From positions 4,246 to 60,714 of the forward strand of contig NZ_NOXT01000109.1 in the NCBI RefSeq assembly GCF_002251755.1: a stretch of 56,469 nucleotides of DNA, in the 5' to 3' direction. The position numbers and the translations under genes were made by a program. Below are positions 46,594-55,204 of this stretch, piece by piece; position 1 is the stretch's first letter; every line of letters begins with the position of its first letter. The notes beneath the pieces are model-generated. The model was not told the DNA's origin. It ran no database searches and saw only the letters and a program-made list of their open reading frames with translations. The stretch comes from Sandarakinorhabdus cyanobacteriorum. Its GTDB lineage: Bacteria; Pseudomonadota; Alphaproteobacteria; Sphingomonadales; Sphingomonadaceae.

Positions 46594-48494
46594 TCATCGC
46601 ATCCATCATCCTGGCCGGGGCCGCAGCTGCTCCTGCCGTTGCAACAACCGCCGAAACCCCCGCCGCAATCATTGTCGTCACCGCCAACCGCACGCCGCAG
46701 CCCTTGAACCATGTTGGCCAGTCGATCAGCGTGGTTGATCGGCCCGAGCTGGACCGCCGGCAGAGCCAGACTGTGTCAGATGTGCTGCGCACGCTGCCCG
46801 GCGTCACCATTGCCCGCAACGGCAGCCTGGGCGGGGTGACCAGTGTGTTCATCCGCGGCGCCGAAAGCGATCAGACCGTGGCGCTGATCGACGGCGTCAA
46901 GCTGAACGACCCGTCCACCGTTGGCGGCGGCTTCAACTTCGGCAATCTGCTGGTCGGCAATATCGAACGGATCGAGGTGTTGCGGGGCGCGCAATCGGTG
47001 CTGTGGGGCAGCCAGGCCATTGGCGGCGTGGTCAACATGGTCACCCGCCCGCCGACCGAGGATCTGCGTGTCAATGTGCGCGGCGAGGCTGGCTGGCGCA
47101 ACAGCGCCAATCTGGTGGCCAATGTCTCGGGCAAGTTTGGCCCGCTTTCGGCCAGTGTTGGCGGCGGCTGGCTGCGCAGCGACGGCATTTCCAATTTCTC
47201 GGAACGTCGCGGCGGCCGGGAGCGCGACGGCTATGAGAATTTCGGCGCCAACGCGAATTTCAACCTGGCCCTGGGCGATGATGTCTCCATCGATGCGCGC
47301 GGCTGGTATTCGCGGGGCCGCTTCAATGCCGATGGCTTTGCCCCGCCCAGTTTCAGCTTTGGCGACGTGAACGAGGAGAATATCACCCGCGAGATTGTCG
47401 CCTACACCGGGCTCAACGCCGCCCTGCTCGAGGGCCGCTGGAAGAACCGGCTCGGCTTTGCCTATACCGATACCGATCGCCGCAACACGGCGCTGGATGG
47501 CGCGCCCTTCGTCACCTTCGACGGCCAGGGCCGCAACGAGCGGCTGGAATATCAAGGCGTTGTCGATGTCGCCAGCGGCTGGCAGGCGACGTTCGGGGCC
47601 GAACAGGAAATCTCCCGCTACACCACGGCCAGCTTTGGCGGGGCGCCCACCACCGCCCGCGCCCGCATCCAGAGCGTTTATGCCCAGGGCGTCGCCAGCC
47701 CGGTGGATGGCCTCACCCTCACCGCCGGGCTCCGCCATGATGATCACAACCGCTTTGGCGGGGCGACCACCTTTGGCGCCAGCGGCGTCTATGTGCTCAG
47801 CGCCACCGGCACCACCCTGCGCGCCAGCCACAGCGAAGGCTTCAAGGCACCATCGCTGTTCCAGCTGTTCAGCAATTTCGGCAACCAGCAGCTGAAGCCG
47901 GAACGCTCGACCGGTTGGGATGCCGGGGTGACGCAAAGCCTGGCCGATGGCCGGCTGGAGATCAGCGCCACCTGGTTCCGGCGCGTGTCCAGCGATCTGA
48001 TCATCTTCATCGGCTGCCCCACGCAAACCGGCATCTGCGTGAACCGGCCGTTCGGCACCTATGACAATGTCGCCCGCGCCCGCGCGCAGGGGCTGGAACT
48101 GGCGCTGACCATGCGGCCAACCGATGCGCTGACCCTGCAGGTCACCCACGGCACGGTGGATGCCCGCAACACCACGGCCGGCAATGCCAACCAGAACCGC
48201 CGCCTCGCCCGCCGGCCGGAGATGAGCACCAGCCTGTTGGTGGATTATCGCTGGGGCTTCGGGCTGACGACCGGCGCCACGGTGACCAACATCGGCCGCA
48301 GCTTTGAAAATGCCGCCAACACCGTGGTGCTGCCCGGTTATACGCTGGTCGATCTGCGTGCGTCGCTGCCGATCGGCCGCCGTCTGGAACTGACGGCGCG
48401 GATCGAAAATCTGTTCAACGCCGTTTACGAGACGGCGTTGAACTTCGGCCAGCCCGGCCGCGCTGCCTATGCCGGCCTGCGCGTGACCCTGTGA
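46590..48494 (+). CDS. btuB: BtuB-type TonB-dependent vitamin B12 receptor
   Basis: Outer-membrane receptor for cobalamin uptake, energised by TonB. 634 residues: short signal peptide (to about residue 20), TonB-box-like IIVVTA (27-32), plug domain (VSDVLRTLPGVTIARNGSLGG, VFIRGAESDQTVALIDGVKLND, IERIEVLRGAQSVLWGSQAIGGVVNM) and a 22-strand-type barrel with an LKPERSTGWDAGV segment, ending LRVTL. The start is the ATG at 46590 after AGGAGG; longer in-frame sequence to 46491 lies in the regulatory leader. The riboswitch and the btuF-C-D genes that follow support B12 rather than siderophore transport. Confidence 0.93.
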   Translation: MIIASIILAGAAAAPAVATTAETPAAIIVVTANRTPQPLNHVGQSISVVDRPELDRRQSQTVSDVLRTLPGVTIARNGSLGGVTSVFIRGAESDQTVALIDGVKLNDPSTVGGGFNFGNLLVGNIERIEVLRGAQSVLWGSQAIGGVVNMVTRPPTEDLRVNVRGEAGWRNSANLVANVSGKFGPLSASVGGGWLRSDGISNFSERRGGRERDGYENFGANANFNLALGDDVSIDARGWYSRGRFNADGFAPPSFSFGDVNEENITREIVAYTGLNAALLEGRWKNRLGFAYTDTDRRNTALDGAPFVTFDGQGRNERLEYQGVVDVASGWQATFGAEQEISRYTTASFGGAPTTARARIQSVYAQGVASPVDGLTLTAGLRHDDHNRFGGATTFGASGVYVLSATGTTLRASHSEGFKAPSLFQLFSNFGNQQLKPERSTGWDAGVTQSLADGRLEISATWFRRVSSDLIIFIGCPTQTGICVNRPFGTYDNVARARAQGLELALTMRPTDALTLQVTHGTVDARNTTAGNANQNRRLARRPEMSTSLLVDYRWGFGLTTGATVTNIGRSFENAANTVVLPGYTLVDLRASLPIGRRLELTARIENLFNAVYETALNFGQPGRAAYAGLRVTL

Positions 48495-49291
48495 TGGCGA
48501 CGATGCGCCTGTTGGCTGTGTTGGCGCTGGTGGCAACACCGGCGCTGGCACGGCCGCAGCGCATCGTTTCCACCAATCCCTGCATCGATGCAGTGCTGGT
48601 GCAGGTGGCCGATGCCCGGCAGATCGCCGCCATCAGCCATTATTCCCAGGATCCCGCTGCCACCTCGATCCCGCTGGCCCAGGCCCGGCGTTTCCGCGCC
48701 ACATCCGGCACGGCGGAGGAGATTGTGGCGCTGCGTCCCGATCTGGTGCTGGCCGGCGCCCACGAAGCGCCGGCCACCATCGCTGCCCTGAAGCGGCTGG
48801 GCGTGCGGGTGGAGATGTTCGGTGTTGCCGACACGGTTGCCGCCAGCCGCGCCCAGGTGAATGCCATCGCCCGTGCCGCCGGCCAGCCGCAGCGTGGGAC
48901 CGCGCTGGTGGCGCGCATCGATGCCGCCGTGGCCGCGGCCCGCCGGCCGGGCCCGGCGGTGCCAGCGCTGATCTGGCAGGGCGATGGCCTTGTGCCGGGG
49001 CAGGGCACGCTCGCCGATGAACTGCTGCGCATTGCCGGCTTCCGCAACGCCAGCGCCGCCTATGGCCTCAAGATGTGGGATGTGCTGCCGCTGGAATATC
49101 TCGCCGCCCGGCCGCCGCGCGTGCTGTTTGCCGATGCCCGCAACGACGATCGGATGAGCCGCCACCCCATCCTGCGCCGGCTGGCCGGCCGGGTGGTGAT
49201 GGCACACTTTCACGAACGGCTGATCAGCTGCGCCGGGCCGACCATCGTGCCGGCGCTGGCCCGGCTGGCCGCCGCACGGGCGCGCGTGTGA
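48494..49291 (+). CDS. btuF: BtuF-like periplasmic cobalamin-binding protein
   Basis: Class III (helical-backbone) ABC substrate-binding protein of 265 residues. Signal peptide (VLALVATPALA), then the typical RIVSTNPCIDAVLVQVAD opening of Fe3+/B12 binding proteins and EEIVALRPDLVLAG. The ATG at 48494 overlaps the btuB stop; ATG 48503 is an alternative. Position between btuB and btuC, under the riboswitch, supports B12 as ligand. Binding-pocket residues cannot be checked without a model. Confidence 0.85.
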   Translation: MATMRLLAVLALVATPALARPQRIVSTNPCIDAVLVQVADARQIAAISHYSQDPAATSIPLAQARRFRATSGTAEEIVALRPDLVLAGAHEAPATIAALKRLGVRVEMFGVADTVAASRAQVNAIARAAGQPQRGTALVARIDAAVAAARRPGPAVPALIWQGDGLVPGQGTLADELLRIAGFRNASAAYGLKMWDVLPLEYLAARPPRVLFADARNDDRMSRHPILRRLAGRVVMAHFHERLISCAGPTIVPALARLAAARARV

Positions 49292-50253
49292 AGCGCCGTC
49301 TCATCCCCTTGTTGCTGGCGGCGCTGCTGCTGGCCAGCCTGTTGTCGCTGATCGCCGGCAAGGTGTGGATCGCGCCCGCCGCCATGCTGGCTGGCGATGA
49401 ACGCTGGGCCATCATCGCCGAATTGCGGCTGCCGCGCATGCTACTGGCGGTGATCGTTGGCGGCGGGCTGGGGCTGGCCGGGGCTGCGATGCAAGGCTAT
49501 CTGCGCAATCCGCTCGCCGATCCTGGCCTGTTCGGCGTGTCGGCCGGGGCGGCGCTGGGGGCGGTGCTGGCGATCTTCTTTGGCCTGTCGGCCACGCCCT
49601 ATGTCTTGTCGGCCTGTGCGCTGGCCGGGGCCGGGGCTGCGATGGCGCTGCTGGCGGCGCTGGCCGGGCATAGCGGCAGCATCATCGTCTTCACCTTGGG
49701 CGGCGTTGTCATTTCCAGCCTGGCCGGCGCTCTCACGGCGCTGGTAATCAGCCTGGCGCCCACGCCCTTTGCCACCGGCCAGATCGTCAACTGGCTGATG
49801 GGCGCGCTTACCGATCGCAGCTGGAATGATGTGCTGGTGGCCGCGCCGTTGATGGCGCTGGGCGCCATCATCCTCGCCGGCACCGCCCGCGCGCTCGATG
49901 CCCTCACCCTCGGCGAAGCGGCGGCGCGCTCGCTCGGCGTCAACCCCAGCCGCCTGCAATGGCAGGTGATCATCGGCGTTGGCCTGATCGTTGGCGCCAG
50001 CGTGGCGGCGGCCGGCGTGATCGGCTTCATCGGCCTCATCGTTCCCCATCTGGTGCGCCCCTTCACCCGGCGCAACCCCAGCAGCGTGTTGCTGCCCTCC
50101 GCGCTCGGTGGAGCGCTGCTGCTGGTGGTGGCCGATGCCGCCGTGCGCGCCGCGCCCACGGTGAGCGAACTGCGTGTCGGCATCGCCATGTCGTTGCTGG
50201 GCGGGCCCTTCTTCCTGGCGCTGCTGCTGCGCCTGCGCCGGAAACTGGCCTGA
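49288..50253 (+). CDS. btuC: BtuC-like cobalamin ABC transporter permease (FecCD family)
   Basis: Ten-helix inner-membrane permease, 321 residues, FecCD/BtuC family. Signatures: LRLPRMLLAVIVGGGLGLAGAAMQGYLRNPLADP, GLFGVSAGAALGAV, GFIGLIVPHLVRPF and RVGIAMSLLGGPFFLALLLR at the C-terminus. The start is GTG at 49288, overlapping the btuF stop by four bases; the stop overlaps the btuD ATG. Pairs with BtuD and receives cobalamin from BtuF. Confidence 0.93.
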   Translation: MKRRLIPLLLAALLLASLLSLIAGKVWIAPAAMLAGDERWAIIAELRLPRMLLAVIVGGGLGLAGAAMQGYLRNPLADPGLFGVSAGAALGAVLAIFFGLSATPYVLSACALAGAGAAMALLAALAGHSGSIIVFTLGGVVISSLAGALTALVISLAPTPFATGQIVNWLMGALTDRSWNDVLVAAPLMALGAIILAGTARALDALTLGEAAARSLGVNPSRLQWQVIIGVGLIVGASVAAAGVIGFIGLIVPHLVRPFTRRNPSSVLLPSALGGALLLVVADAAVRAAPTVSELRVGIAMSLLGGPFFLALLLRLRRKLA

Positions 50254-51020
50254 TGCTGGCGGCGCGGGATCTCGTCCTCAAGCTTGGCGGCGCGCCGGCG
50301 CTGGCCGGCGTCTCGGCGGCGATTGCGCCGGGGCAGATCACCGCCATCATCGGCCCAAACGGCGCCGGCAAATCCAGCCTGCTCGCCTGCCTTGCCGGCC
50401 TGCAGCGCGTGGCCGCCGGCCAGGTGACGCTGGATGATGCGCCAGTCCTGAAGCTCGATCCCCGCCAGCGTGCCCGCCGCATCGGCTTCCTGCCGCAGGT
50501 GGCCGAAGTGAATTGGGACATTGATGTCGAAACGCTGGTGGCGCTTGGCCGCCTGCCGCACCGGAGCGCGCCAGCCGCCGATGCCGCCGCCATCACCGCC
50601 GCCATGGCCGCCACCGATTGCGCCGGCCTTGCCGGCCGGGTGGTCAGCAGCCTGTCCGGCGGCGAACGCGCCCGTGTTCTGCTGGCCCGTGTGCTCGCCG
50701 GCCAGCCCGATTATCTGCTCGCCGATGAACCGCTCGCCAATCTCGATCCCGGCCACCAGCTCGACACGATCGCCTGCCTGCGCGCCGCGGCCGATGCCGG
50801 CACCGGCGTTGCCATCGTCCTCCACGATCTCGCCCTCGCCGCCCAGATCGCCGATCAACTCGTGCTGCTCCATAACGGCCAGGTCGCCGCCAACGGCACG
50901 GCCGCCCAGGTGCTGACCGGGCCAAATGTCGCAAAAGTCTATGGAATCGACATCCAGGTCGAGCACCAGCCCGACGGCCGGTTGCACCTCATGGTGAAGG
51001 GCCGCAGCCAACGCGGCTGA
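50253..51020 (+). CDS. btuD: BtuD-like cobalamin ABC transporter ATPase
   Basis: ATP-binding subunit powering B12 import, 255 residues. Walker A GPNGAGKSS (34-42), Q-loop FLPQVAEVN, signature LSGGERARVLLARVLA, Walker B YLLADEP and the switch histidine in IVLHDLALAAQ. FecE/BtuD family. The ATG overlaps the btuC stop. It ends the operon and the chromosomal core; the integrase region follows. Confidence 0.93.
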   Translation: MLAARDLVLKLGGAPALAGVSAAIAPGQITAIIGPNGAGKSSLLACLAGLQRVAAGQVTLDDAPVLKLDPRQRARRIGFLPQVAEVNWDIDVETLVALGRLPHRSAPAADAAAITAAMAATDCAGLAGRVVSSLSGGERARVLLARVLAGQPDYLLADEPLANLDPGHQLDTIACLRAAADAGTGVAIVLHDLALAAQIADQLVLLHNGQVAANGTAAQVLTGPNVAKVYGIDIQVEHQPDGRLHLMVKGRSQRG

Positions 51021-51146
51021 TGGTCGGTGAGTCCGGATTGGCTGCGCCGTTCCTGTGCCGCAGTGCCGCTGCGCGGCGTCATATGGTCGGGATGACAGGA
51101 TTCAAACAAAACACTGGAAAATAACGATAAAAAATTCTATAATCTC

Positions 51147-51215
51147 CTACACAGGACCTGCACAGGCACGGCACGTCAATGGGTTACGCCGAAAGTCTGC
51201 ACAGATTCTACACAG
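51147..51215. repeat. Four CTRCACAG motifs in mirror order before the integrase
   Basis: CTACACAG (51147-51154), CTGCACAG (51158-51165), CTGCACAG (51197-51204) and CTACACAG (51208-51215). Within each pair the starts are 11 bp apart, one DNA turn, and the pair order is mirrored (A-G then G-A). This spacing is what is expected of arm-type or regulator binding sites next to an integrase gene. The A+T-rich track at 51105-51145 precedes it. Confidence 0.6.
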
Positions 51216-51228
51216 CGGAGTGTGGGAG

Positions 51229-52524
51229 ATGGGATTCGTCACGGACAAGGAAGAGCTCAAAACCGGCCTCATCATCTTCCGCCGGGGCGACGTCGCGCAT
51301 TCCAATTTCTACTGCCGCATCAAGCTCCCCAAGGAGGATCGCTACAAGACGATCTCGCTGAAGACCGCCGACAGGCAGACTGCCCGCGACCGGGCGTTCG
51401 AGCAGGACGCGGACATTCGCTTCCGGCTGAAGCACGACGTTGCCGTGTTCAACCGGCCATTCCGGCAGGTGGCAGAGGAGTATCTGCAAACCCAGCAGCG
51501 CCGCGCCGATACCGGCGAGGTTTCGCGCGACCGGGTTAAGAACCTTCGCAACGCCTTCAACCGCGCGCTCAACGACTATGTCGGCAGCACGCAGATTCAC
51601 CTCATTGGCCAGGACAGCTGGTCGCAATATCCCACCTGGCGCCGCGAAAACGGCAAGGGCCGCTTCCGCGAGCATATCAGCGATTCGACCATCGCCTTAG
51701 AGATGGGCGCGCTCAACGCGGTAATGAACTACGCCATCACCAAGCGCTATGTCCCGGCCAGCCATCGCTTCGAAGGCCGGCCAAAACTCAAGACGATGCG
51801 CCGCGATGAATTCACGCTGGAGGAATATCGAAAGCTGCACAGTGTCGGCCGCAAATGGATACGCGCGGCGACCAGCCCGCAGGGCACCTGGTATCGGACC
51901 ATGTGCTACAATTTCATGCTCATCATGTGTAACACCGGCATGCGCCCACCCGAGGCAAAGAACCTACGCTGGCGCGATATCATGACGGCGAAGGATCGCG
52001 ACGGGCGCGAGATCGTGGTCATGTTCGTGCAGGGCAAGGGCAAATCCCGTAAGCTCGTGGCACCCAAGAGCGTTGGGGACTATCTCGACCGCGTGAAGGA
52101 GCTCTCGAAGGCGACCAAGCCGGACGATGCGGTGTTCACCATCATCAATGGCAAGCCCGCCAAATATCTCTATAGCGATACCGTGCAGGCGCTGCTGGAA
52201 GAAGCAGGCTTGCGCATGGGACCAAATGGCATTCCCCGATCGACCTATTGCTTCCGCCATACCTACGCCACCTTCCGCCTCAGCGAAGGCGTGGATGTCT
52301 ACATCCTGGCCGAGCAGATGGGCACGTCCGTCAAGATGATTGAAAACCACTATGGCCATGTGAACACCATCAAGCATGCGGATCGCGTGCTCATGGGCAT
52401 TGGCGGATGGGAAGCCATGCATGCGGACATGGACGCCGAGGACGCTGCCGAAGAGGCCAAAGCCAAAGGGCGGCAGGCCGCCAAGTCCAAACAAGCGGTG
52501 AAACCGCCCCGTTCCAAACGCTGA
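51229..52524 (+). CDS. int: Site-specific tyrosine recombinase (phage-type integrase)
   Basis: Integrates or excises a mobile element by DNA strand exchange. 431 residues: an N-terminal arm-binding-like and SAM-like region, then the catalytic domain with R239 (NTGMRPPEAKNLRW), R343 in YCFRHTYATF and the tyrosine nucleophile in MIENHYGHV. The usual first histidine of HxxR reads as tyrosine (YCFR), seen in some integrase subfamilies. The C-terminal tail is Ala/Lys-rich. The start is the ATG at 51229 with GGAG 8 nt upstream. No tRNA gene flanks it. It marks the left edge of an accessory region. Confidence 0.93.
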   Translation: MGFVTDKEELKTGLIIFRRGDVAHSNFYCRIKLPKEDRYKTISLKTADRQTARDRAFEQDADIRFRLKHDVAVFNRPFRQVAEEYLQTQQRRADTGEVSRDRVKNLRNAFNRALNDYVGSTQIHLIGQDSWSQYPTWRRENGKGRFREHISDSTIALEMGALNAVMNYAITKRYVPASHRFEGRPKLKTMRRDEFTLEEYRKLHSVGRKWIRAATSPQGTWYRTMCYNFMLIMCNTGMRPPEAKNLRWRDIMTAKDRDGREIVVMFVQGKGKSRKLVAPKSVGDYLDRVKELSKATKPDDAVFTIINGKPAKYLYSDTVQALLEEAGLRMGPNGIPRSTYCFRHTYATFRLSEGVDVYILAEQMGTSVKMIENHYGHVNTIKHADRVLMGIGGWEAMHADMDAEDAAEEAKAKGRQAAKSKQAVKPPRSKR

Positions 52525-53269
52525 CGCCGCATCGCTGATGCTTTCGGGCGTGAGCGTTTCTGCCAAGGTGCCCGACGCACCGCTGGTGCTCCCCGGTCGG
52601 GCAACTGGCCAAGCGGGGCATGGAAAAAGGTGCGCCGAGCCTCAAGCACCCCATGACCCGCGTCTTTGCCGTCGGCTTTCCCTGCGCCGCTGGCGATCTA
52701 CCAGGGGAAGGGACGGCACTAAACAATTGTTCAATGCAGCTTCTTGAGGAAGCTATTCACGCTGGCGCTGATTTAGACGGCGAAGCGTCATCCGCCGCCA
52801 TAAGACATTGCTCGCCCAGCCGCAGCAGGTGCAGCTGGCCAGCATCGCAAACCGCAGGAGGCTATCTGCAATTAGATCGAAGAGAACGGTGACATGTCTC
52901 ATAGGCTTCTCCCTTGGGGTCGCGCGGGATGCGCAACGTTCTGGGACGACAAGGCGGAGTTGTCAGAGCATTCGTCACAGGCCATAGCCCGTGAGGGGAG
53001 CAGGCTGCACGGAGGAAGCCCATCGCCTTGAAGATGCGAAGCGCTCTGCCAGACCTGTCCCGGACGTTGCGTTCTTGCCATGAGCGCCAGGGAAGAGCCT
53101 GCTACGTGTTAGCGATCAACTCTGATAGCTAACGTGCTGATAGGATGCGATTTTAGTCGGATACATGTGATGTGAGGTTTGCAGTCCTTTAGAAACACAT
53201 AGCTTCGCTTAGCGTTTCCAACTCTTTTCAAACTCGACATTGGTTTAGTAATGTGCGATATTGCATAGT
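52525..53269. other. Gene-poor stretch between integrase and abiE
   Basis: About 745 bp. Open frames here are short (under about 110 codons) on both strands, overlap one another and match no family I recognise. The first half (52525-52720) keeps a codon-like G+C pattern and may be the remains of a gene. The part from about 53100 on is A+T-richer and holds inverted repeats next to abiEi. Confidence 0.4.
53105..53143. repeat. Inverted and direct repeats upstream of abiEi
   Basis: CGTGTTAGC (53105-53113) faces GCTAACGTG (53128-53136), seven of nine positions complementary, six contiguous. CTGATAG is repeated directly at 53122-53128 and 53137-53143. Confidence 0.4.
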
Positions 53270-53282
53270 GTGACTAAGCGAA
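53204..53282. promoter_or_regulatory. Candidate AbiEi operator: separated 9-bp inverted repeat
   Basis: TTCGCTTAG (53204-53212) and CTAAGCGAA (53274-53282) are perfect reverse complements flanking the presumed abiE promoter region; the right copy overlaps the first codons of abiEi. AbiEi antitoxins are known to bind inverted repeats at their own promoter, so these are reasonable autoregulatory sites. Confidence 0.4.
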
Positions 53283-54058
53283 CTGACAGTAAGCTAAACC
53301 AGCTGCAACGCCTATTGCCAGAGGACATGGTGGTGGACGCGGCATGGCTGCAGCGCCATGGCTACTCCAGCGCCCTGCGCAGCCAGTATGTCAGCGCTGG
53401 TTGGCTGAACAGCCCTGCCCGCCGGGTTTATCGCCGAGGCTATGGACCGCTCAGTTGGGAACAGGTGATCCTGTCGCTGCAACAGCTTGAAGAGCTGCCT
53501 CTGACGGTTGGCGGGCGAACGGCCCTGGAGCAGCAGGGCTATGCCCATTATCTTTCCGCCAATCAGCGCGAAGTCCATCTCTATGGACCTGTCCGACCGC
53601 CAAGCTGGCTCACCAGCCTGCCGCTGGAGATGACGTTTCATTGGCACAACAGCCGGAGGCTGTTCCCCAATCAGGATGTGAGCAACGAACCCAAGAGCAG
53701 CATGCTGGAGCCGGGCGGCAAATTTAGCCTCCCGCTGCGCCTGTCCAGCAAGGAACGCGCGGTGCTCGAACTGCTGGACGAACTGCCCGAGCGCGAGAGC
53801 TTTCATCAGGTCGATATGCTGATGGAAGGGCTGACCGATCTTAGCCCGCGTCGCCTGCAATCCCTGCTGGAAGATTGCAGCAGCGTGAAGGTAAAGCGCC
53901 TGTTTTTCTTCTTTGCCGACCGCCACCGCCATGCCTGGCGGGCGAAGCTCGATACGCCGCGCATCAACCTTGGTGCCGGCAAACGCGCACTGGTGAAGGG
54001 CGGCCGTCTTGATCCGACCTACCAGATCACCGTGCCCGCAGACCTTGGAGAGGCCTGA
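53270..54058 (+). CDS. abiEi: AbiEi-family antitoxin (type IV toxin-antitoxin, abortive infection)
   Basis: Transcriptional autorepressor and antitoxin of the AbiE system, 262 residues. The N-terminal winged-helix region (TKRTDSKLNQLQRLLPEDMVVDAAWL, SALRSQYVSAGWL) is the AbiEi N-terminal domain, followed by the AbiEi C-terminal domain (ERAVLELLDELPE...HQVDMLMEGLTDLSPRRL). I chose GTG at 53270, which begins at the conserved TKRTDSKL; TTG at 53261 is in frame. The toxin gene follows after one base. Confidence 0.88.
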   Translation: MTKRTDSKLNQLQRLLPEDMVVDAAWLQRHGYSSALRSQYVSAGWLNSPARRVYRRGYGPLSWEQVILSLQQLEELPLTVGGRTALEQQGYAHYLSANQREVHLYGPVRPPSWLTSLPLEMTFHWHNSRRLFPNQDVSNEPKSSMLEPGGKFSLPLRLSSKERAVLELLDELPERESFHQVDMLMEGLTDLSPRRLQSLLEDCSSVKVKRLFFFFADRHRHAWRAKLDTPRINLGAGKRALVKGGRLDPTYQITVPADLGEA

Positions 54059-54059
54059 C

Positions 54060-54977
54060 ATGGCAATTCGGCAAGCCTATCGCGCCCAGGTCGCGCTGCT
54101 CATTCGCACCCTGCCGCATGTCGCGGCCGAAACCGAATTTGCGCTGAAGGGCGGCACCGCCATCAATCTGTTCGTGCGGCCTCTGCCGCGCCTTTCTGTG
54201 GATATCGACCTGACCTACCTGCCAGTGGCAGACCGCGCTGCCTCTCTTACCGCGATCGATGCCGCCATGCAGCGCATTGCCGAGCGCATTCGGGCCGGCA
54301 TCCCCAATGCCCAGGTGCAGCCATCGCGGCTTGAGGGCGAGGGAGCCATTACCAAACTCGTGGTGCGCGCCGACGCCGTACAAATCAAAATCGAAGTCAC
54401 GCCGGTGCTTCGTGGCACCGTCTATGACCCCGTGATCTTGGCCGTTGTGCCTGAGGTGGAAGACGCCTTCGGCTTCGCGGAAATGCAGGTCGTGTCCTTC
54501 GCCGACCTGTATGCCGGCAAGATCGTCGCCGCGATGGACCGCCAACACCCGCGCGACCTGTTCGACGTGCGGGACCTGCTGGCAAATGAGGGCATCAGCG
54601 ACGCGCTTCGGCGCGCCTTCATCGTCTACCTCATCAGCCATGGCCGCCCGATGGCAGAGGTGCTCGCTCCCACCCGCAAGCCGCTCGCCGCCGAATTCGC
54701 CCGAGGCTTTGAAGGCATGACCGAGGAGCCGGTTCCCCTTGCAGAACTGGAGGCTGCGCGTGAAGCCATTATTGCGGCGATGGTGGGTGCGATGCCTGCC
54801 GAACACCGGCAATTCCTGCTGGGCTTCAAGCGTGGTGCACCCGATTGGGATCTGCTTGGCGTGCCCGGTGCAGCCGTGTTGCCCGCTGTGCAGTGGAAGC
54901 AGCAGAATCTGGACCGTCTGCCTGCCGATAAGCGCCAGGCCCTGATCGAAGGGCTGGAGCGGGTTCTGTTTGGGTAA
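54060..54977 (+). CDS. abiEii: AbiEii-family nucleotidyltransferase toxin
   Basis: Toxin half of the AbiE pair; a nucleotidyltransferase fold protein reported in this family to block growth, limiting phage spread. 305 residues with the family motif LKGGTAINLF (residues 29-38), the metal-binding DxD in RLSVDIDLTYLP (D48, D50), and downstream FADLYAGKIVAAMDRQHPRDLFDV. The start is the ATG at 54060 with GGAGAGG upstream, one base after the abiEi stop. Motifs are intact, so it is probably active. Confidence 0.92.
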   Translation: MAIRQAYRAQVALLIRTLPHVAAETEFALKGGTAINLFVRPLPRLSVDIDLTYLPVADRAASLTAIDAAMQRIAERIRAGIPNAQVQPSRLEGEGAITKLVVRADAVQIKIEVTPVLRGTVYDPVILAVVPEVEDAFGFAEMQVVSFADLYAGKIVAAMDRQHPRDLFDVRDLLANEGISDALRRAFIVYLISHGRPMAEVLAPTRKPLAAEFARGFEGMTEEPVPLAELEAAREAIIAAMVGAMPAEHRQFLLGFKRGAPDWDLLGVPGAAVLPAVQWKQQNLDRLPADKRQALIEGLERVLFG

Positions 54978-55204
54978 TGGTCTGACCAACTGAGCGAGGA
55001 AAAGACCGGGCTGCGGCCTGTCCCACCTTTCGCAATCCCTGAGATTGAGCCGCGAATCTGGCCGGAGGCGGCATCCGGTCAACAGGCTGCCCGCTCCATT
55101 CGCTACGCTCCCGTGTTGCCTGTTCCGCCTTCGGCTGACCGGCTGCCTCAAGCCGTCCGGCCTTTTCTTTCGCGTCCTCAGGAACAGCGAAAGGAGACCA
55201 GGAC
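54978..55204. other. Upstream region of ardC
   Basis: 227-bp gap without a credible gene. It contains CCGGA/TCCGG and other short inverted words, and AAAGGAG (55192-55198), the ribosome site of ardC. A promoter for ardC must be here or further upstream; no clear -35/-10 pair was seen. Confidence 0.4.

Noticed and set aside
51057-51077. Hairpin GCCGCAG/CTGCGCGGC after btuD as an operon terminator
   Set aside because: The stem has a two-base bulge and no T-tract follows, so it is not supported as an intrinsic terminator.
51021-51228. tRNA gene as attachment site for the integrase
   Set aside because: No cloverleaf or 3'-tRNA fragment could be found beside int in the window.
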